Positions 6,811 to 13,812 of a DNA stretch of 19,955 nucleotides are shown piece after piece; within the stretch, counting starts at the first letter, position 1; every line of letters begins with the position of its first letter. The DNA lies in assembly GCA_030668545.1 (NCBI GenBank), contig DAOUTT010000006.1, forward strand, positions 1 through 19,955, in the 5' to 3' direction. The position numbers and the translations under genes were made by a program. The stretch comes from Anaerolineales bacterium (GTDB lineage Bacteria > Chloroflexota > Anaerolineae > Anaerolineales > E44-bin32). The notes below the pieces were generated by a model. It worked only from the letters and a program-made list of their open reading frames with translations, was not told where the DNA came from and did no database searches.

Positions 6811-7590
6811 TTGCGAATTGCGATTACGCGGGGTGTAAGCCCCAGAATTGGGCAGTGTGAGCTGACCTATTTTTCCCGGCAGGACATTGATGTTAACCGC
6901 GCCCGATCTCAGCACGCGCAATATGAGAATTTATTGACCGACCTGGGATGTGAAGTCCGAAGGTTACCAGAAGAACCCGATCTACCTGATTCAGTGTTTG
7001 TGGAAGATACTGCCATTGTATTAGATGACGTGGCCGTTATTACGCGGCCAGGTGCATCCCTGCGAAGAAATGAAACACAAAGCATTGCTGAAGTCTTATC
7101 GGAATACCGGACAATAAAGCAAATAACCGATCCGGGCACGCTTGACGGTGGAGATGTCTTGCGGATTGGCAGGACCCTGTACGTAGGTAATTCAGTTCGC
7201 TCGAATATTACTGGAATCAAACAATTGATGGAGATCGTTGCTTCTTATGGATATGACGTTGAAGTTGTTGAAGTGAAAGGCTGTTTGCATTTAAAGTCAG
7301 CGGCTTCCCTCGTGGGTGAAGAGACCCTACTAATCAACAGATCTTGGGTTGACGCAGACTCTTTTGGCGGCTCCAGGGAATTTATTGAAATTGATCCAAG
7401 CGAACCTTACGCAGCCAATGCTTTGCTCGTTGGGGATGAATTGATGTATCCGCAGAGCTTTCCCCGGACTCGTTTGCGATTGGAGAGTAGTGGGATCGGG
7501 GTAAGAGTCGTTGATGTCTCCGAGCTGCAGAAAGCTGAAGGCGCATTGACTTGCTGCAGTTTGATATTCACAGAGGAGGGGCAAGCCTAA
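6811..7590 (+). CDS. DDAH-like amidinotransferase-fold hydrolase
   Basis: A 259-residue protein of the guanidino-modifying superfamily, closest in pattern to N(omega),N(omega)-dimethylarginine dimethylaminohydrolase, which hydrolyses methylated arginines to citrulline and an amine. Visible active-site elements are the substrate-binding FVEDTAIV (E65, D66), LDGGDVL (112-117), the catalytic His in GCLHLKSAAS (H160), and the nucleophilic Cys in GALTCCSLIF (C248, next to C249). The length matches bacterial DDAH (about 255). The start is TTG 6811, giving MRIAITRGV as in relatives, with AGGGTGA a few nt upstream. Position 18 nt after the membrane-protein gene indicates one transcript. A related activity, such as arginine or other guanidine hydrolysis, cannot be excluded. 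Confidence 0.85.
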   Translation: MRIAITRGVSPRIGQCELTYFSRQDIDVNRARSQHAQYENLLTDLGCEVRRLPEEPDLPDSVFVEDTAIVLDDVAVITRPGASLRRNETQSIAEVLSEYRTIKQITDPGTLDGGDVLRIGRTLYVGNSVRSNITGIKQLMEIVASYGYDVEVVEVKGCLHLKSAASLVGEETLLINRSWVDADSFGGSREFIEIDPSEPYAANALLVGDELMYPQSFPRTRLRLESSGIGVRVVDVSELQKAEGALTCCSLIFTEEGQA

Positions 7591-7593
7591 ATA

Positions 7594-7608
7594 CAAGCTG
7601 GAAGCTTG
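7594..7608 (+). terminator. Short hairpin just after the DDAH-like gene
   Basis: CAAGCT (7594-7599) and AGCTTG (7603-7608) form a perfect 6-bp stem with a GGA loop, three nt after the stop codon. It could act as a weak transcription end or 3' stabiliser, but there is no T run after it. Confidence 0.3.
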
Positions 7609-7697
7609 ATAACGTAGGTCGCGGGTGCCTGTGCTGCTGTGAGGATTATCAGGGAAATGTGGATAAGGGAATCCATCTCATACTATGAGCATGAATT

Positions 7698-8240
7698 ATG
7701 ATTGAAATCAACTATCGCTGGATGGCGCCAGTTGAGGCGCAGCGTATTCGTGAGATTAATCGGAGTGAGGAAATCCGAATAGGATACATGGTCCAAAGTG
7801 GTCAACTTTGCAAAATCGATGTCGATTGGGATACACCGTCATTCTTTCTGGAAGGGGATGGTGAGCACACTGTCTCCCATCTTGTTGAGTTTTGTCTAGA
7901 TCATCTCCGCGCGGGTGGGAGGATCATAGGAGCTTTCCATGGTGAGAAACTTGTCGGAGTTGGGGTCATACGCCCGAATATTCGGCGTGGTATGGCTCAA
8001 TTGGCACTCTTACATGTAAGCAACGGATTTCGGCGTAATGGGATTGGAAATCACTTGACTCGAGAGTTGATTGACGAAGCTAAAGCATTCGGGGCTGATA
8101 GGGTCTACGTTTCGGCAATGCCGTCCGGATCTGCCGTGGGCTTCTACTTAAGTCACGGATTTGAATTGGTTGATGAGGTCATTCCGGAGCTGTTTAAGCT
8201 AGAACCCGAAGATATCCATATGTTGAAAATACTGGGTTGA
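7698..8240 (+). CDS. GNAT-family N-acetyltransferase
   Basis: A 180-residue GNAT protein. The acetyl-CoA-binding loop RxxGxG is at R112-R-N-G-I-G117 in LLHVSNGFRRNGIGNHLTRELIDEA. It is followed by the strand ADRVYVSAMPSGSAVGFYLSHGFELV, whose AVGFYLSHGF is the usual beta-5/alpha-4 signature. Residues 1-60 form a helical N-terminus with an R-x-I-x-R-S-E pattern (RIREINRSEEIRIGY) that is common in one bacterial subgroup. The substrate is unknown. The start is ATG 7698; the upstream region offers only weak ribosome-binding matches. It stands alone, 107 nt after the DDAH-like gene. It is not closely similar to the acetyltransferase at 1236. Confidence 0.85.
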   Translation: MIEINYRWMAPVEAQRIREINRSEEIRIGYMVQSGQLCKIDVDWDTPSFFLEGDGEHTVSHLVEFCLDHLRAGGRIIGAFHGEKLVGVGVIRPNIRRGMAQLALLHVSNGFRRNGIGNHLTRELIDEAKAFGADRVYVSAMPSGSAVGFYLSHGFELVDEVIPELFKLEPEDIHMLKILG

Positions 8241-8313
8241 CATCAACAATTTGTATGCTGATAAGAGACAACCTTTGAGGAACGGATGGGTTTGAGATAA
8301 TGGAGGTGCTGCA

Positions 8314-8772
8314 TTGAGGACTGCTATCATCATAGGGGCTTTTGGCGCTTTAGCGACAGGAGTAGCGATTGGTGTTCAAGCCACACTGACCAGTCGAGTA
8401 GGCGGAATAATCGGAAACATCCGAACTGGTTTGCTTACCAACTTTCTTGGCGGAGTAATCGCTGGCATTGTTGTTCTCTTTCTTTTCATTCTACAAGGTT
8501 CAGGCGCTTGGAAGATACCGACCACTGCGGTAGTAATGGTAGCCGTATCTGGCACATTGGGGATATTGATCATCACCGGTCTCTCGTTTTCGCTTCAACG
8601 TGCTGGAGTTGCTGCTGGACTTGCAACGATCATCCTTGGCCAACTCATCGTGTCCGTTATCGTTGAAACACGTGGAATCGGCGGTATTGAGCCTATTCCA
8701 TTAACGATCCCGCGTATCGGTGGTTTATTCGTGATGGCAATAGCCGTATATTTGTTGATGCCTAGAACCTGA
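8314..8772 (+). CDS. YdcZ/DUF606-type DMT-superfamily transporter
   Basis: A 152-residue membrane protein with five likely helices (near 4-22, 40-62, 70-92, 94-114 and 130-148). The motifs GALATGVAIGVQATLTSRVG, IRTGLLTNFLGGVIAG, SGTLGILIITGLSFSLQRAGVAAGLATIILGQLIVSVIVE and PRIGGLFVMAIAVYLLM match the short DUF606 branch of the drug/metabolite transporter superfamily, which is thought to work as dimers. The substrate is unknown. The start is TTG 8314, supported by GGAGGT at 8302-8307, 6 nt upstream. The gene is 73 nt after the acetyltransferase, in the same direction. Confidence 0.85.
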   Translation: MRTAIIIGAFGALATGVAIGVQATLTSRVGGIIGNIRTGLLTNFLGGVIAGIVVLFLFILQGSGAWKIPTTAVVMVAVSGTLGILIITGLSFSLQRAGVAAGLATIILGQLIVSVIVETRGIGGIEPIPLTIPRIGGLFVMAIAVYLLMPRT

Positions 8773-8867
8773 AGGATTATTCACGGCTAGGGAAGATGAT
8801 CAACGCTGATGCAAGGTGTCAAATAGGGCTATAAGAAGATAACAACAAACGTAGCGGAAAGGAAATT

Positions 8868-9299
8868 ATGACATTCACAATGACGGACGCGGAAAGGGAA
8901 GCCTTCCTCGCGTCTCTTCATGTAGGAGTTCTCGGAATATCTTCACCTGATCGTGCCCCGGTGTTAGTGCCTGTATGGTATTCCTATGAACCGGGGGGTG
9001 ATATCGTATTCATCACGAACAAGGACGCAAAGAAAGTGAAGCTTATAAAGCAAGAGCGGAGATTCACACTATGTGTGCAAGATGAATCTACGCCTTATAA
9101 GTATGTCAGTGTTGAGGGTCCAATAGTTTCCATTGAGGATGCTGATCACGAAAGAGATTTAGGGCCTATTGCCCGTCGCTATCTTGGAGAAGAAAGAGGC
9201 GATGCGTATGTGGACAAGACATCGGGAGATGAAGAGCTCCTTATTCGGATGAGGCCAGCTAGGTGGTCAACGGCAGACTACGGGAAGAATTCTGCGTGA
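8868..9299 (+). CDS. PPOX-class split-barrel flavin/F420-binding protein
   Basis: A 143-residue protein with the pyridoxamine 5'-phosphate oxidase-like split barrel. It starts with a short helix (AEREAFLASLHVGVLGISS). Then come RAPVLVPVWYSYEPGGDIVFIT, the N-x-DAKKVKLIKQERRFTLCVQ segment that typically contacts the cofactor phosphate, YKYVSVEGPIVSIED, and the C-terminal LLIRMRPARWSTADYG. Members bind FMN or F420 and reduce a range of small molecules or haem-related compounds; which cofactor applies cannot be told here. The start is ATG 8868, with GGAAAGGAA upstream (8858-8865). It stands alone between the transporter and the PLP enzyme. Confidence 0.85.
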   Translation: MTFTMTDAEREAFLASLHVGVLGISSPDRAPVLVPVWYSYEPGGDIVFITNKDAKKVKLIKQERRFTLCVQDESTPYKYVSVEGPIVSIEDADHERDLGPIARRYLGEERGDAYVDKTSGDEELLIRMRPARWSTADYGKNSA

Positions 9300-9445
9300 C
9301 GAGCGGCAACGATCCGCAAATTATTCGCGGTTAGTGAATGTATGAAAATGAAGAAGTGGGGTAAACTCTGTCAATGTCATCCGCAGAACCCAGTTTGAAG
9401 CGGGTCATTGCATAGAGCAACATTCTCGGAGGAAAGGTGACTAAC

Positions 9446-10654
9446 ATGGTTCCCAAACGTGACACGGATCCAATCGAAGGGCGAATACGAGCCATGTGCG
9501 AGCGCGTCAAGGGTATTCAGCAATCGGATTTTTATTATTACAACATCCCAATCAGTAAGCCAAACGGCACGGCGACGGTTTTGGTTGATGGGCGTGAGAT
9601 GAGTATGTTCGCATCATATAGTTATCTTGGACTTATTGGACATCCCAGGATCGATGCAGCCGCTCGAAAAGCGATTGATGACTTTGGAACAGGAACCCAT
9701 GGTGTCAGGACCTTGGCGGGCACTTTGACCCTACACACTGAGATGGAAGCGACCATAGCGGAATTCAAGGGCACGGAGGACGCAGTCACCTTCACATCCG
9801 GCTATGTCACCAATCTAACGGCAATATCATCGTTAGTGGGCAGGCACGATTGTGTGTTCAGCGACAAATTGAACCATGCCAGTATCGTCGATGGATGTTT
9901 GATGTCAGGATCGAAATTTTTTCGTTTTCGCCATAATGACATGGATGACTTGGCGGCGCGACTAAAAGAGGCACCGTCCCAGGCTGCAAAGCTGGTGATC
10001 TGCGACGCGGTTTTCAGCATGGATGGAGATATCATCGATCTTCCAAGAGTAGTAGAGCTTTGCAAAGCAAACGATGCGTGGCTGATGATCGATGAGGCGC
10101 ATTCGCTTGGAGTGCTGGGCGAGACCGGCAGGGGTATTGAGGAGTATTTCAACCTGGAGGGGGCGATAGACATTAAGATGGGGACGTTAAGCAAAACTAT
10201 TCCCAGTGTCGGCGGGTACATCGCCGGAAGCGCTGACTTGATCAAATTCTTACGACATCAATCACGAGCCTACATCTTCTCCGCGGCGTTGCCCCCGGCG
10301 CAGGCTGCAGCTGCGATGGAATCTTTCCGTGTCATTCTTGACGAACCATGGCGGGTGAAACAGCTACGTGAAAACACAAAACTCTTCATCAATGGTCTTA
10401 AAGAGCGGGGTTTTGATACGATGAAAACCGAGACCGCGATCGTGCCGTTGTTATGTGGAACGGATGAGAAGGCATTTGAAATGACGCGTGAGTGCCATAA
10501 GCGAGATTTATTCGTCCTTCCCGTCATCTCGCCGGCCGTACCGGTGGGATTGGCACGCTTGCGCACGACTGTGACTGCCAGCCATGAGCCGGAGCAGATC
10601 GAGAGAGCCCTGGATATATTCGAACAAGTGGGAAAGGAAGTTGGCGTTCTCTAA
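9446..10654 (+). CDS. PLP-dependent alpha-oxoamine synthase
   Basis: About 402 residues, fold type I, aminotransferase class II. The family (8-amino-7-oxononanoate synthase, 2-amino-3-ketobutyrate CoA ligase, serine palmitoyltransferase, 5-aminolaevulinate synthase) condenses an amino acid with an acyl-CoA with loss of CO2. Seen here are SYSYLGLIGHP near the start, FGTGTHGVRTLAGT, the ring-stacking His in KLNHASI (H143), the pyridine-N aspartate in LMIDEAHSLG (D216, H219), and the Schiff-base lysine in GTLSKTIPSVGGYI (K250). Which member it is cannot be settled by eye, and no biotin, threonine-degradation or sphingolipid gene lies nearby. I chose ATG 9446 over GTG 9437 because GGAGG at 9428-9432 is too close to the latter. 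Confidence 0.88.
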   Translation: MVPKRDTDPIEGRIRAMCERVKGIQQSDFYYYNIPISKPNGTATVLVDGREMSMFASYSYLGLIGHPRIDAAARKAIDDFGTGTHGVRTLAGTLTLHTEMEATIAEFKGTEDAVTFTSGYVTNLTAISSLVGRHDCVFSDKLNHASIVDGCLMSGSKFFRFRHNDMDDLAARLKEAPSQAAKLVICDAVFSMDGDIIDLPRVVELCKANDAWLMIDEAHSLGVLGETGRGIEEYFNLEGAIDIKMGTLSKTIPSVGGYIAGSADLIKFLRHQSRAYIFSAALPPAQAAAAMESFRVILDEPWRVKQLRENTKLFINGLKERGFDTMKTETAIVPLLCGTDEKAFEMTRECHKRDLFVLPVISPAVPVGLARLRTTVTASHEPEQIERALDIFEQVGKEVGVL

Positions 10655-10689
10655 CCAGCGGGGCGTTTGACGTTATTATTCATGAGGGG

Positions 10690-10705
10690 TGGCCATAAAT
10701 GGCCA
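10690..10705 (+). repeat. Short palindrome TGGCCA-TAAA-TGGCCA
   Basis: TGGCCA at 10690-10695 and again at 10700-10705 around TAAA gives a self-complementary site 36 nt after the PLP-enzyme stop. It could be an operator or part of a transcription end, but has no T run. Confidence 0.35.
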
Positions 10706-10720
10706 GCACTTTTAACAGAG

Positions 10721-10748
10721 GTAGAGACGTTGCATGCAACGTCTCTAC
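10721..10748 (+). repeat. Perfect 28-bp palindrome (GTAGAGACG...CGTCTCTAC)
   Basis: GTAGAGACGTTGCA (10721-10734) is followed directly by its exact reverse complement (10735-10748), with no loop. Palindromes with the same GTAGAGACG/CGTCTCTAC ends are, from general knowledge, scattered in many copies in unrelated bacterial genomes, especially cyanobacteria, so this is probably a mobile REP/MITE-like repeat rather than a dedicated regulatory site. Only one copy is present in this window. Confidence 0.75.
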
Positions 10749-10816
10749 AGGCGGCGTCTCAGTGTCTTCAGTCTCTTCAATGATGATTTTTCCACTTTAG
10801 GTATTCGAATTACGGT

Positions 10817-10851
10817 AGGTTCAAAATCCGAAATATTGGATTTTCAAACCT
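10817..10851 (+). repeat. Hairpin upstream of the four-cysteine protein
   Basis: AGGTT-c-AAAATCC (10817-10829) pairs with GGATTTT-ca-AACCT (10838-10851) across the loop GAAATATT. It lies about 50 nt before the next start codon, so it could influence that gene's transcription or translation. No known riboswitch is recognised. Confidence 0.35.
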
Positions 10852-10901
10852 GTGTTGATTTTGAATTCCCCAGACAATTTCCATAAAGAAGGAGAATACG
10901 T

Positions 10902-11105
10902 ATGGACGAACCAACGGTGATTGCAGTATGTCTTAGTTGTGATAGAAGTGAGTCAGAGATTCCTCTCTTGCAGTTGAGGTTTCAGGGTGCGCAATTATCG
11001 ATTTGTTCCCAGTGCTTGCCCGTATTAATCCATGAACCGGAAAAATTGGTCGGTCGTATGAGTGGAGCGGAGGATATCGAACCAAGCCCACATGATCATG
11101 GATAG
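10902..11105 (+). CDS. 67-residue four-cysteine (zinc-ribbon-like) protein
   Basis: A small protein with two CxxC pairs, C10-x2-C13 (VCLSCDR) and C35-x2-C38 (SICSQCLP), spaced as in a short zinc ribbon. They enclose a beta-rich PLLQLRFQGAQLS segment; the tail is acidic and His-rich (SPHDHG). Such small ribbons often bind zinc and act as accessory or regulatory proteins; the role here is unknown. The start ATG 10902 has a strong AAGGAG (10889-10894), 7 nt upstream, and there are no competing starts. It is followed 66 nt later by the convergent flavoprotein gene. The good ribosome-binding site and motif support a real gene despite its small size. Confidence 0.75.
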   Translation: MDEPTVIAVCLSCDRSESEIPLLQLRFQGAQLSICSQCLPVLIHEPEKLVGRMSGAEDIEPSPHDHG

Positions 11106-11171
11106 AGATTGAGTTTGAAGCGAGGGGATGGATATTTAGCTTATATTTTATTAAGTGTTGGCAAGGGGCCT

Positions 11172-12464
11172 CTATTTATTATTTGCTGCCGAGAGACCGG
11201 CAAGCCATCCAGTAGAAAATGCTGCCTGTAAGTTGTAACCCCCGGTATCTGCATCAAGGTCTAGCACTTCCCCGGCGAAATATAATCCATCAACGATGAG
11301 CGAGGCCATCGACCGGGGGTTGACCTCGCGCGTAGTCACGCCGCCTGCTGTTACGATCGCTTGGGCAAATGAGCGGTGTCCACTGATATGAAAACGAAAA
11401 TCTTTAAGCCAGGTTCGTAAACGTTTACGTTCGGCAGACGTAATTTGATGTGCTCGTTTATCCTGGGGGATGCCGGTTAGATCGATGCAGACCGGGATCA
11501 TCTTGCGGGGGAGCAGATCTTGAAGCAACGTTCGATACTGCCGTTTGCCGTGTGTATCAAAATCCCTCATCAAGCGGGCGTCGAGTTTGGCGTCATCCAG
11601 CGCCGGTTTGAGGTCGATGGAAAGTACGACTTCATGTTTAGCGCGTAAAGCGTCGACGACTTTCCGACTCAGGGATAGGATAATCGGCCCCGAAAGCCCA
11701 AAGTGGGTGAATAACATCTCACCGAAGGCTTCGGCTTGTTTATTTCCATCGACGATCAGGCGCGCGTTTACATTTCGTAAACTGAGTCCCTGCAGCCGCG
11801 GGGCAATATTCCCCGATGTTTCAAGAGGTACTAATGCGGGGCGAATGGGGACGATGGTATGCCCAACGTCCTCAGCCAAGCGGTAGCCATCTCCTGTCGA
11901 TCCGGTGCCGGGATAGGAAGCGCCTCCTGTGGCGATAATCACGCTTTTGGCTCGGTACTCGATAGATGCCGACTGATTATTAGATTTGGGTTTCGGACTG
12001 GACCCAGGAGAGTTAGCGACTTGCACTCCTACAACCCGTTCATGCTCAACCAGTAATCTCTCCACCTTTGCTTGGGTTCGCAACTTTGCGCCATTTTTTT
12101 GAACCCAATACTTCAATGCATCGACTATATCTTGAGCATCGTTGCTCACCGGATAGATGCGTTCTCCGCGCTCTAAAACAGTTTCGACACCCAGCTCATC
12201 GAAGAATTCGATTAATTCATCGGTGAAGAAACGCGTAAAAGCAGAGCGCAGAAATCGGCCATCGGGACTGAAGTGTTCAATGAATTCTTTGAGTGGGGCC
12301 ACATTGGTTAAGTTGCAGCGCCCTTTGCCAGTTATAAGCAGCTTGCGGCCCGGGTGGCTCATTTTCTCAAGAAGAAGCGTTTCAGCCCCGGTCGCCGCAG
12401 CCTGCCCGGCGGCTATCAAGCCGGCAGGACCTCCCCCAATCACAATCACCTGATTTTTACTCAT
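11172..12464 (-). CDS. HI0933/BaiN-family NAD(P)/FAD flavoprotein
   Basis: A 430-residue protein, the only clear gene on the - strand. It opens with the dinucleotide-binding VIVIGGGPAGLIAAGQAAATG, then LLLEKMSHPGRKLLITGKGRCNLTN, a signature of the HI0933/BaiN family. VIIATGGASYPGTGSTGDG is the second FAD segment. The C-terminus has the family's ISGHRSFAQAIVTAGGVTTREVNPRSMAS, and LYFAGEVLDLDADTGGYNLQAAFSTGWLAG closes the FAD site. Family members are about 390-410 residues; the extra length includes a Ser/Pro/Asn-rich insert (SPGSSPKPKSNNQSA) near residue 155. One member (BaiN) acts on bile-acid intermediates in gut clostridia, but the general role is unsettled. Its start, ATG complementary to 12462-12464, has only a weak ribosome-binding site. 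Confidence 0.9.
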   Translation of the reverse strand: MSKNQVIVIGGGPAGLIAAGQAAATGAETLLLEKMSHPGRKLLITGKGRCNLTNVAPLKEFIEHFSPDGRFLRSAFTRFFTDELIEFFDELGVETVLERGERIYPVSNDAQDIVDALKYWVQKNGAKLRTQAKVERLLVEHERVVGVQVANSPGSSPKPKSNNQSASIEYRAKSVIIATGGASYPGTGSTGDGYRLAEDVGHTIVPIRPALVPLETSGNIAPRLQGLSLRNVNARLIVDGNKQAEAFGEMLFTHFGLSGPIILSLSRKVVDALRAKHEVVLSIDLKPALDDAKLDARLMRDFDTHGKRQYRTLLQDLLPRKMIPVCIDLTGIPQDKRAHQITSAERKRLRTWLKDFRFHISGHRSFAQAIVTAGGVTTREVNPRSMASLIVDGLYFAGEVLDLDADTGGYNLQAAFSTGWLAGLSAANNK

Positions 12465-12770
12465 TCGGTTTTCACACTCAGGAACTCGAAGTAAATCTGA
12501 GCTTTGATTCTAAACCATATGACGGCGTGTGAGTGGGCAATCATGAAAACAAGGTTGTTCTTTTAAAAGTGTTGTGCGAAGATGATTGTTGAACTCCGAC
12601 GAGGATCAATTTATCCGGTGTAGGCTTCTGCTTCTCTCCGATTGAGACTTGGCATTGATGCATCAACGGAGTTTCTTAAACCCACAAGTGATTGACACAA
12701 GCAGGGCAAGAAGTGGAGTGTGGGTTGAGGAGAGTTCACGATTATTCAGCGCATATGAAAGGAATTGATA
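12465..12770 (+). other. Divergent intergenic region, no gene seen
   Basis: About 306 nt between the flavoprotein start (- strand) and the ICMT-like gene (+ strand), so promoters for both should lie here. TTGACA at 12692-12697 resembles a -35 element, but no good -10 follows at the right distance. AAAGGA at 12758-12763 serves as the ribosome-binding site for the next gene. I see no RNA gene or strong hairpin. Confidence 0.5.
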
Positions 12771-13331
12771 ATGGAACTCACTCCGGAATTTAATCTAGGT
12801 CTGCTTAACGGCTGGGTGCTTTTGGTCTTTTTCTATATCGTATTTGGTATTCTGCTGCTTAGTTTCCCAAAAAGTGTTGTCGCCAGGCTCTACGATCGAT
12901 CCGCATGGAGCAAAAGACAAAAAACCCTTAGCGTAATTGGAAAACTCTTCATATTTTCATGGTTTGCGCTAGTGATCCTGACTCCCTTGAATATCGGGCA
13001 TGTTGTGTTTGTTCTTGGGGGCGCGATTTATTTTCTCGGATTGTTTGGTTTTGTGCTCTCGCTATTGAGCTTCAAAGATACGCCGCTCGATCAGCCCGTC
13101 ACCAAAGGACTCTACCGGATCTCGAGAAATCCTCAGCAAGTATCAATTCTTTTGTCATATTTTGGGATCAGCATTGCCATTGGGTCTTGGGTGGCGGTAA
13201 TTCTGATAACCATTGGCGCCTTCATGAGTCACATTCGCGTGATTGCAGAAGAGCGATCATGTTTACAACAGTATGGCGATTCGTATAGGCAATACTTAGA
13301 GCAGGTTCCACGGTATTTCTTGTTCTTCTAG
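12771..13331 (+). CDS. ICMT/PEMT-like membrane methyltransferase
   Basis: A 186-residue membrane protein with four or five helices. The C-terminal half carries the SAM-binding signature of isoprenylcysteine carboxyl methyltransferase relatives: PVTKGLYRISRNPQQVSILLSYFGISIAIGSWVAV, then IRVIAEERSCLQQYGDSYRQYLEQVPRYF, where GLYRxxRNPQ and ExxxxxxYGxxYxxYxxxVPRYF are the key residues. The membrane substrate is unknown (a lipid, quinone or small amine). The start ATG 12771 is preceded by AAAGGA at 12758-12763; the frame could also begin at TTG 12765, but the spacing favours ATG. A second relative lies at 18160-18870 with a different N-terminus, so the two are not recent duplicates. Confidence 0.82.
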   Translation: MELTPEFNLGLLNGWVLLVFFYIVFGILLLSFPKSVVARLYDRSAWSKRQKTLSVIGKLFIFSWFALVILTPLNIGHVVFVLGGAIYFLGLFGFVLSLLSFKDTPLDQPVTKGLYRISRNPQQVSILLSYFGISIAIGSWVAVILITIGAFMSHIRVIAEERSCLQQYGDSYRQYLEQVPRYFLFF

Positions 13332-13496
13332 TTTGACCGCGGATAGAGATGATTTAGCTCGATAATAATAAAGGGGTCGGAGTTTTCGTACTGGTGTTAA
13401 GGCATCGCGGTTGGAATCGATTATCATTCGGAACCGACGAAGATCGAATTTCCCATGAGACAGGGCTTGTCTTGAAGCAACGAACATCTTCGGCAC

Positions 13497-13592
13497 GGAG
13501 TTTAGCCTGAGCCTGTCGAAGGATGCAACAGGATGATATCAAGCAGGAACCTGTCATGCTGAACCCATTCGGCATCGCTCAGGCTAAACTCC
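13497..13592 (+). repeat. Inverted repeat with 16-bp arms
   Basis: GGAGTTTAGCCTGAGC (13497-13512) is exactly complementary to GCTCAGGCTAAACTCC (13577-13592). The 64-nt middle has a second short pairing, ACAGG with CCTGT, and contains GTCATGCTGAAC. Sequences like GCCTGAGCCTGTCGAAGG and GTCATGCTGA are familiar from dispersed bacterial repeats. It looks like a small non-coding mobile or REP-like element. Confidence 0.65.
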
Positions 13593-13638
13593 TTGAAGCA
13601 TCTCGTTCGTAGAATTGAATTGTTCTCCTTTCCGGGAA

Positions 13639-13715
13639 CGAGATTCTTCGTCGCTGCGCTCCTCAGAATGACATTAAGCGGTAACCTTTCATTCTGAGGG
13701 CAACGAAGCATCTCG
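13639..13715 (+). repeat. Inverted repeat of the CATTCTGAGG type
   Basis: CGAGATTCTTCGTCGC...CCTCAGAATG (13639-13670) pairs with CATTCTGAGGGCAACGAAGCATCTCG (arm 13690-13715), with an extra TGCGCT in the left arm. The 19-nt loop is ACATTAAGCGGTAACCTTT. ATTCTGAGG and ACGAAG(A/C)ATCTCG are well-known dispersed repeat words in several bacterial phyla. Non-coding. Confidence 0.65.
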
Positions 13716-13812
13716 TTCTTCGACCCGGAAGGTGCTACTTGATTTGAACGGGACTATTTTGCACTATGTGCCTCAGCATGGAATATATTTAGCCAACAAC
13801 AAGAGGTGAAGC

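Larger units (their letters stand above)
13332..13812 (+). other. Repeat-rich intergenic region
   Basis: A 481-nt gene-free stretch that carries two unrelated inverted repeats (entries below). The small - strand frames running through it have no family resemblance. The last part, AAGAGGTGA (13801-13809), is the ribosome-binding site of the next gene. Confidence 0.55.

Noticed and set aside
6382..6921. 179-residue - strand open frame spanning two genes
   Set aside because: It is rich in Gln/Ser/Pro/Arg and covers two + strand genes that have good ribosome-binding sites and clear features.
9802..10245. 147-residue - strand open frame
   Set aside because: It lies wholly inside the well-supported alpha-oxoamine synthase and has no family motifs; it is a shadow.
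12692..12720. TTGACA as a promoter before the ICMT-like gene
   Set aside because: No acceptable -10 sequence is found 15-19 nt downstream.
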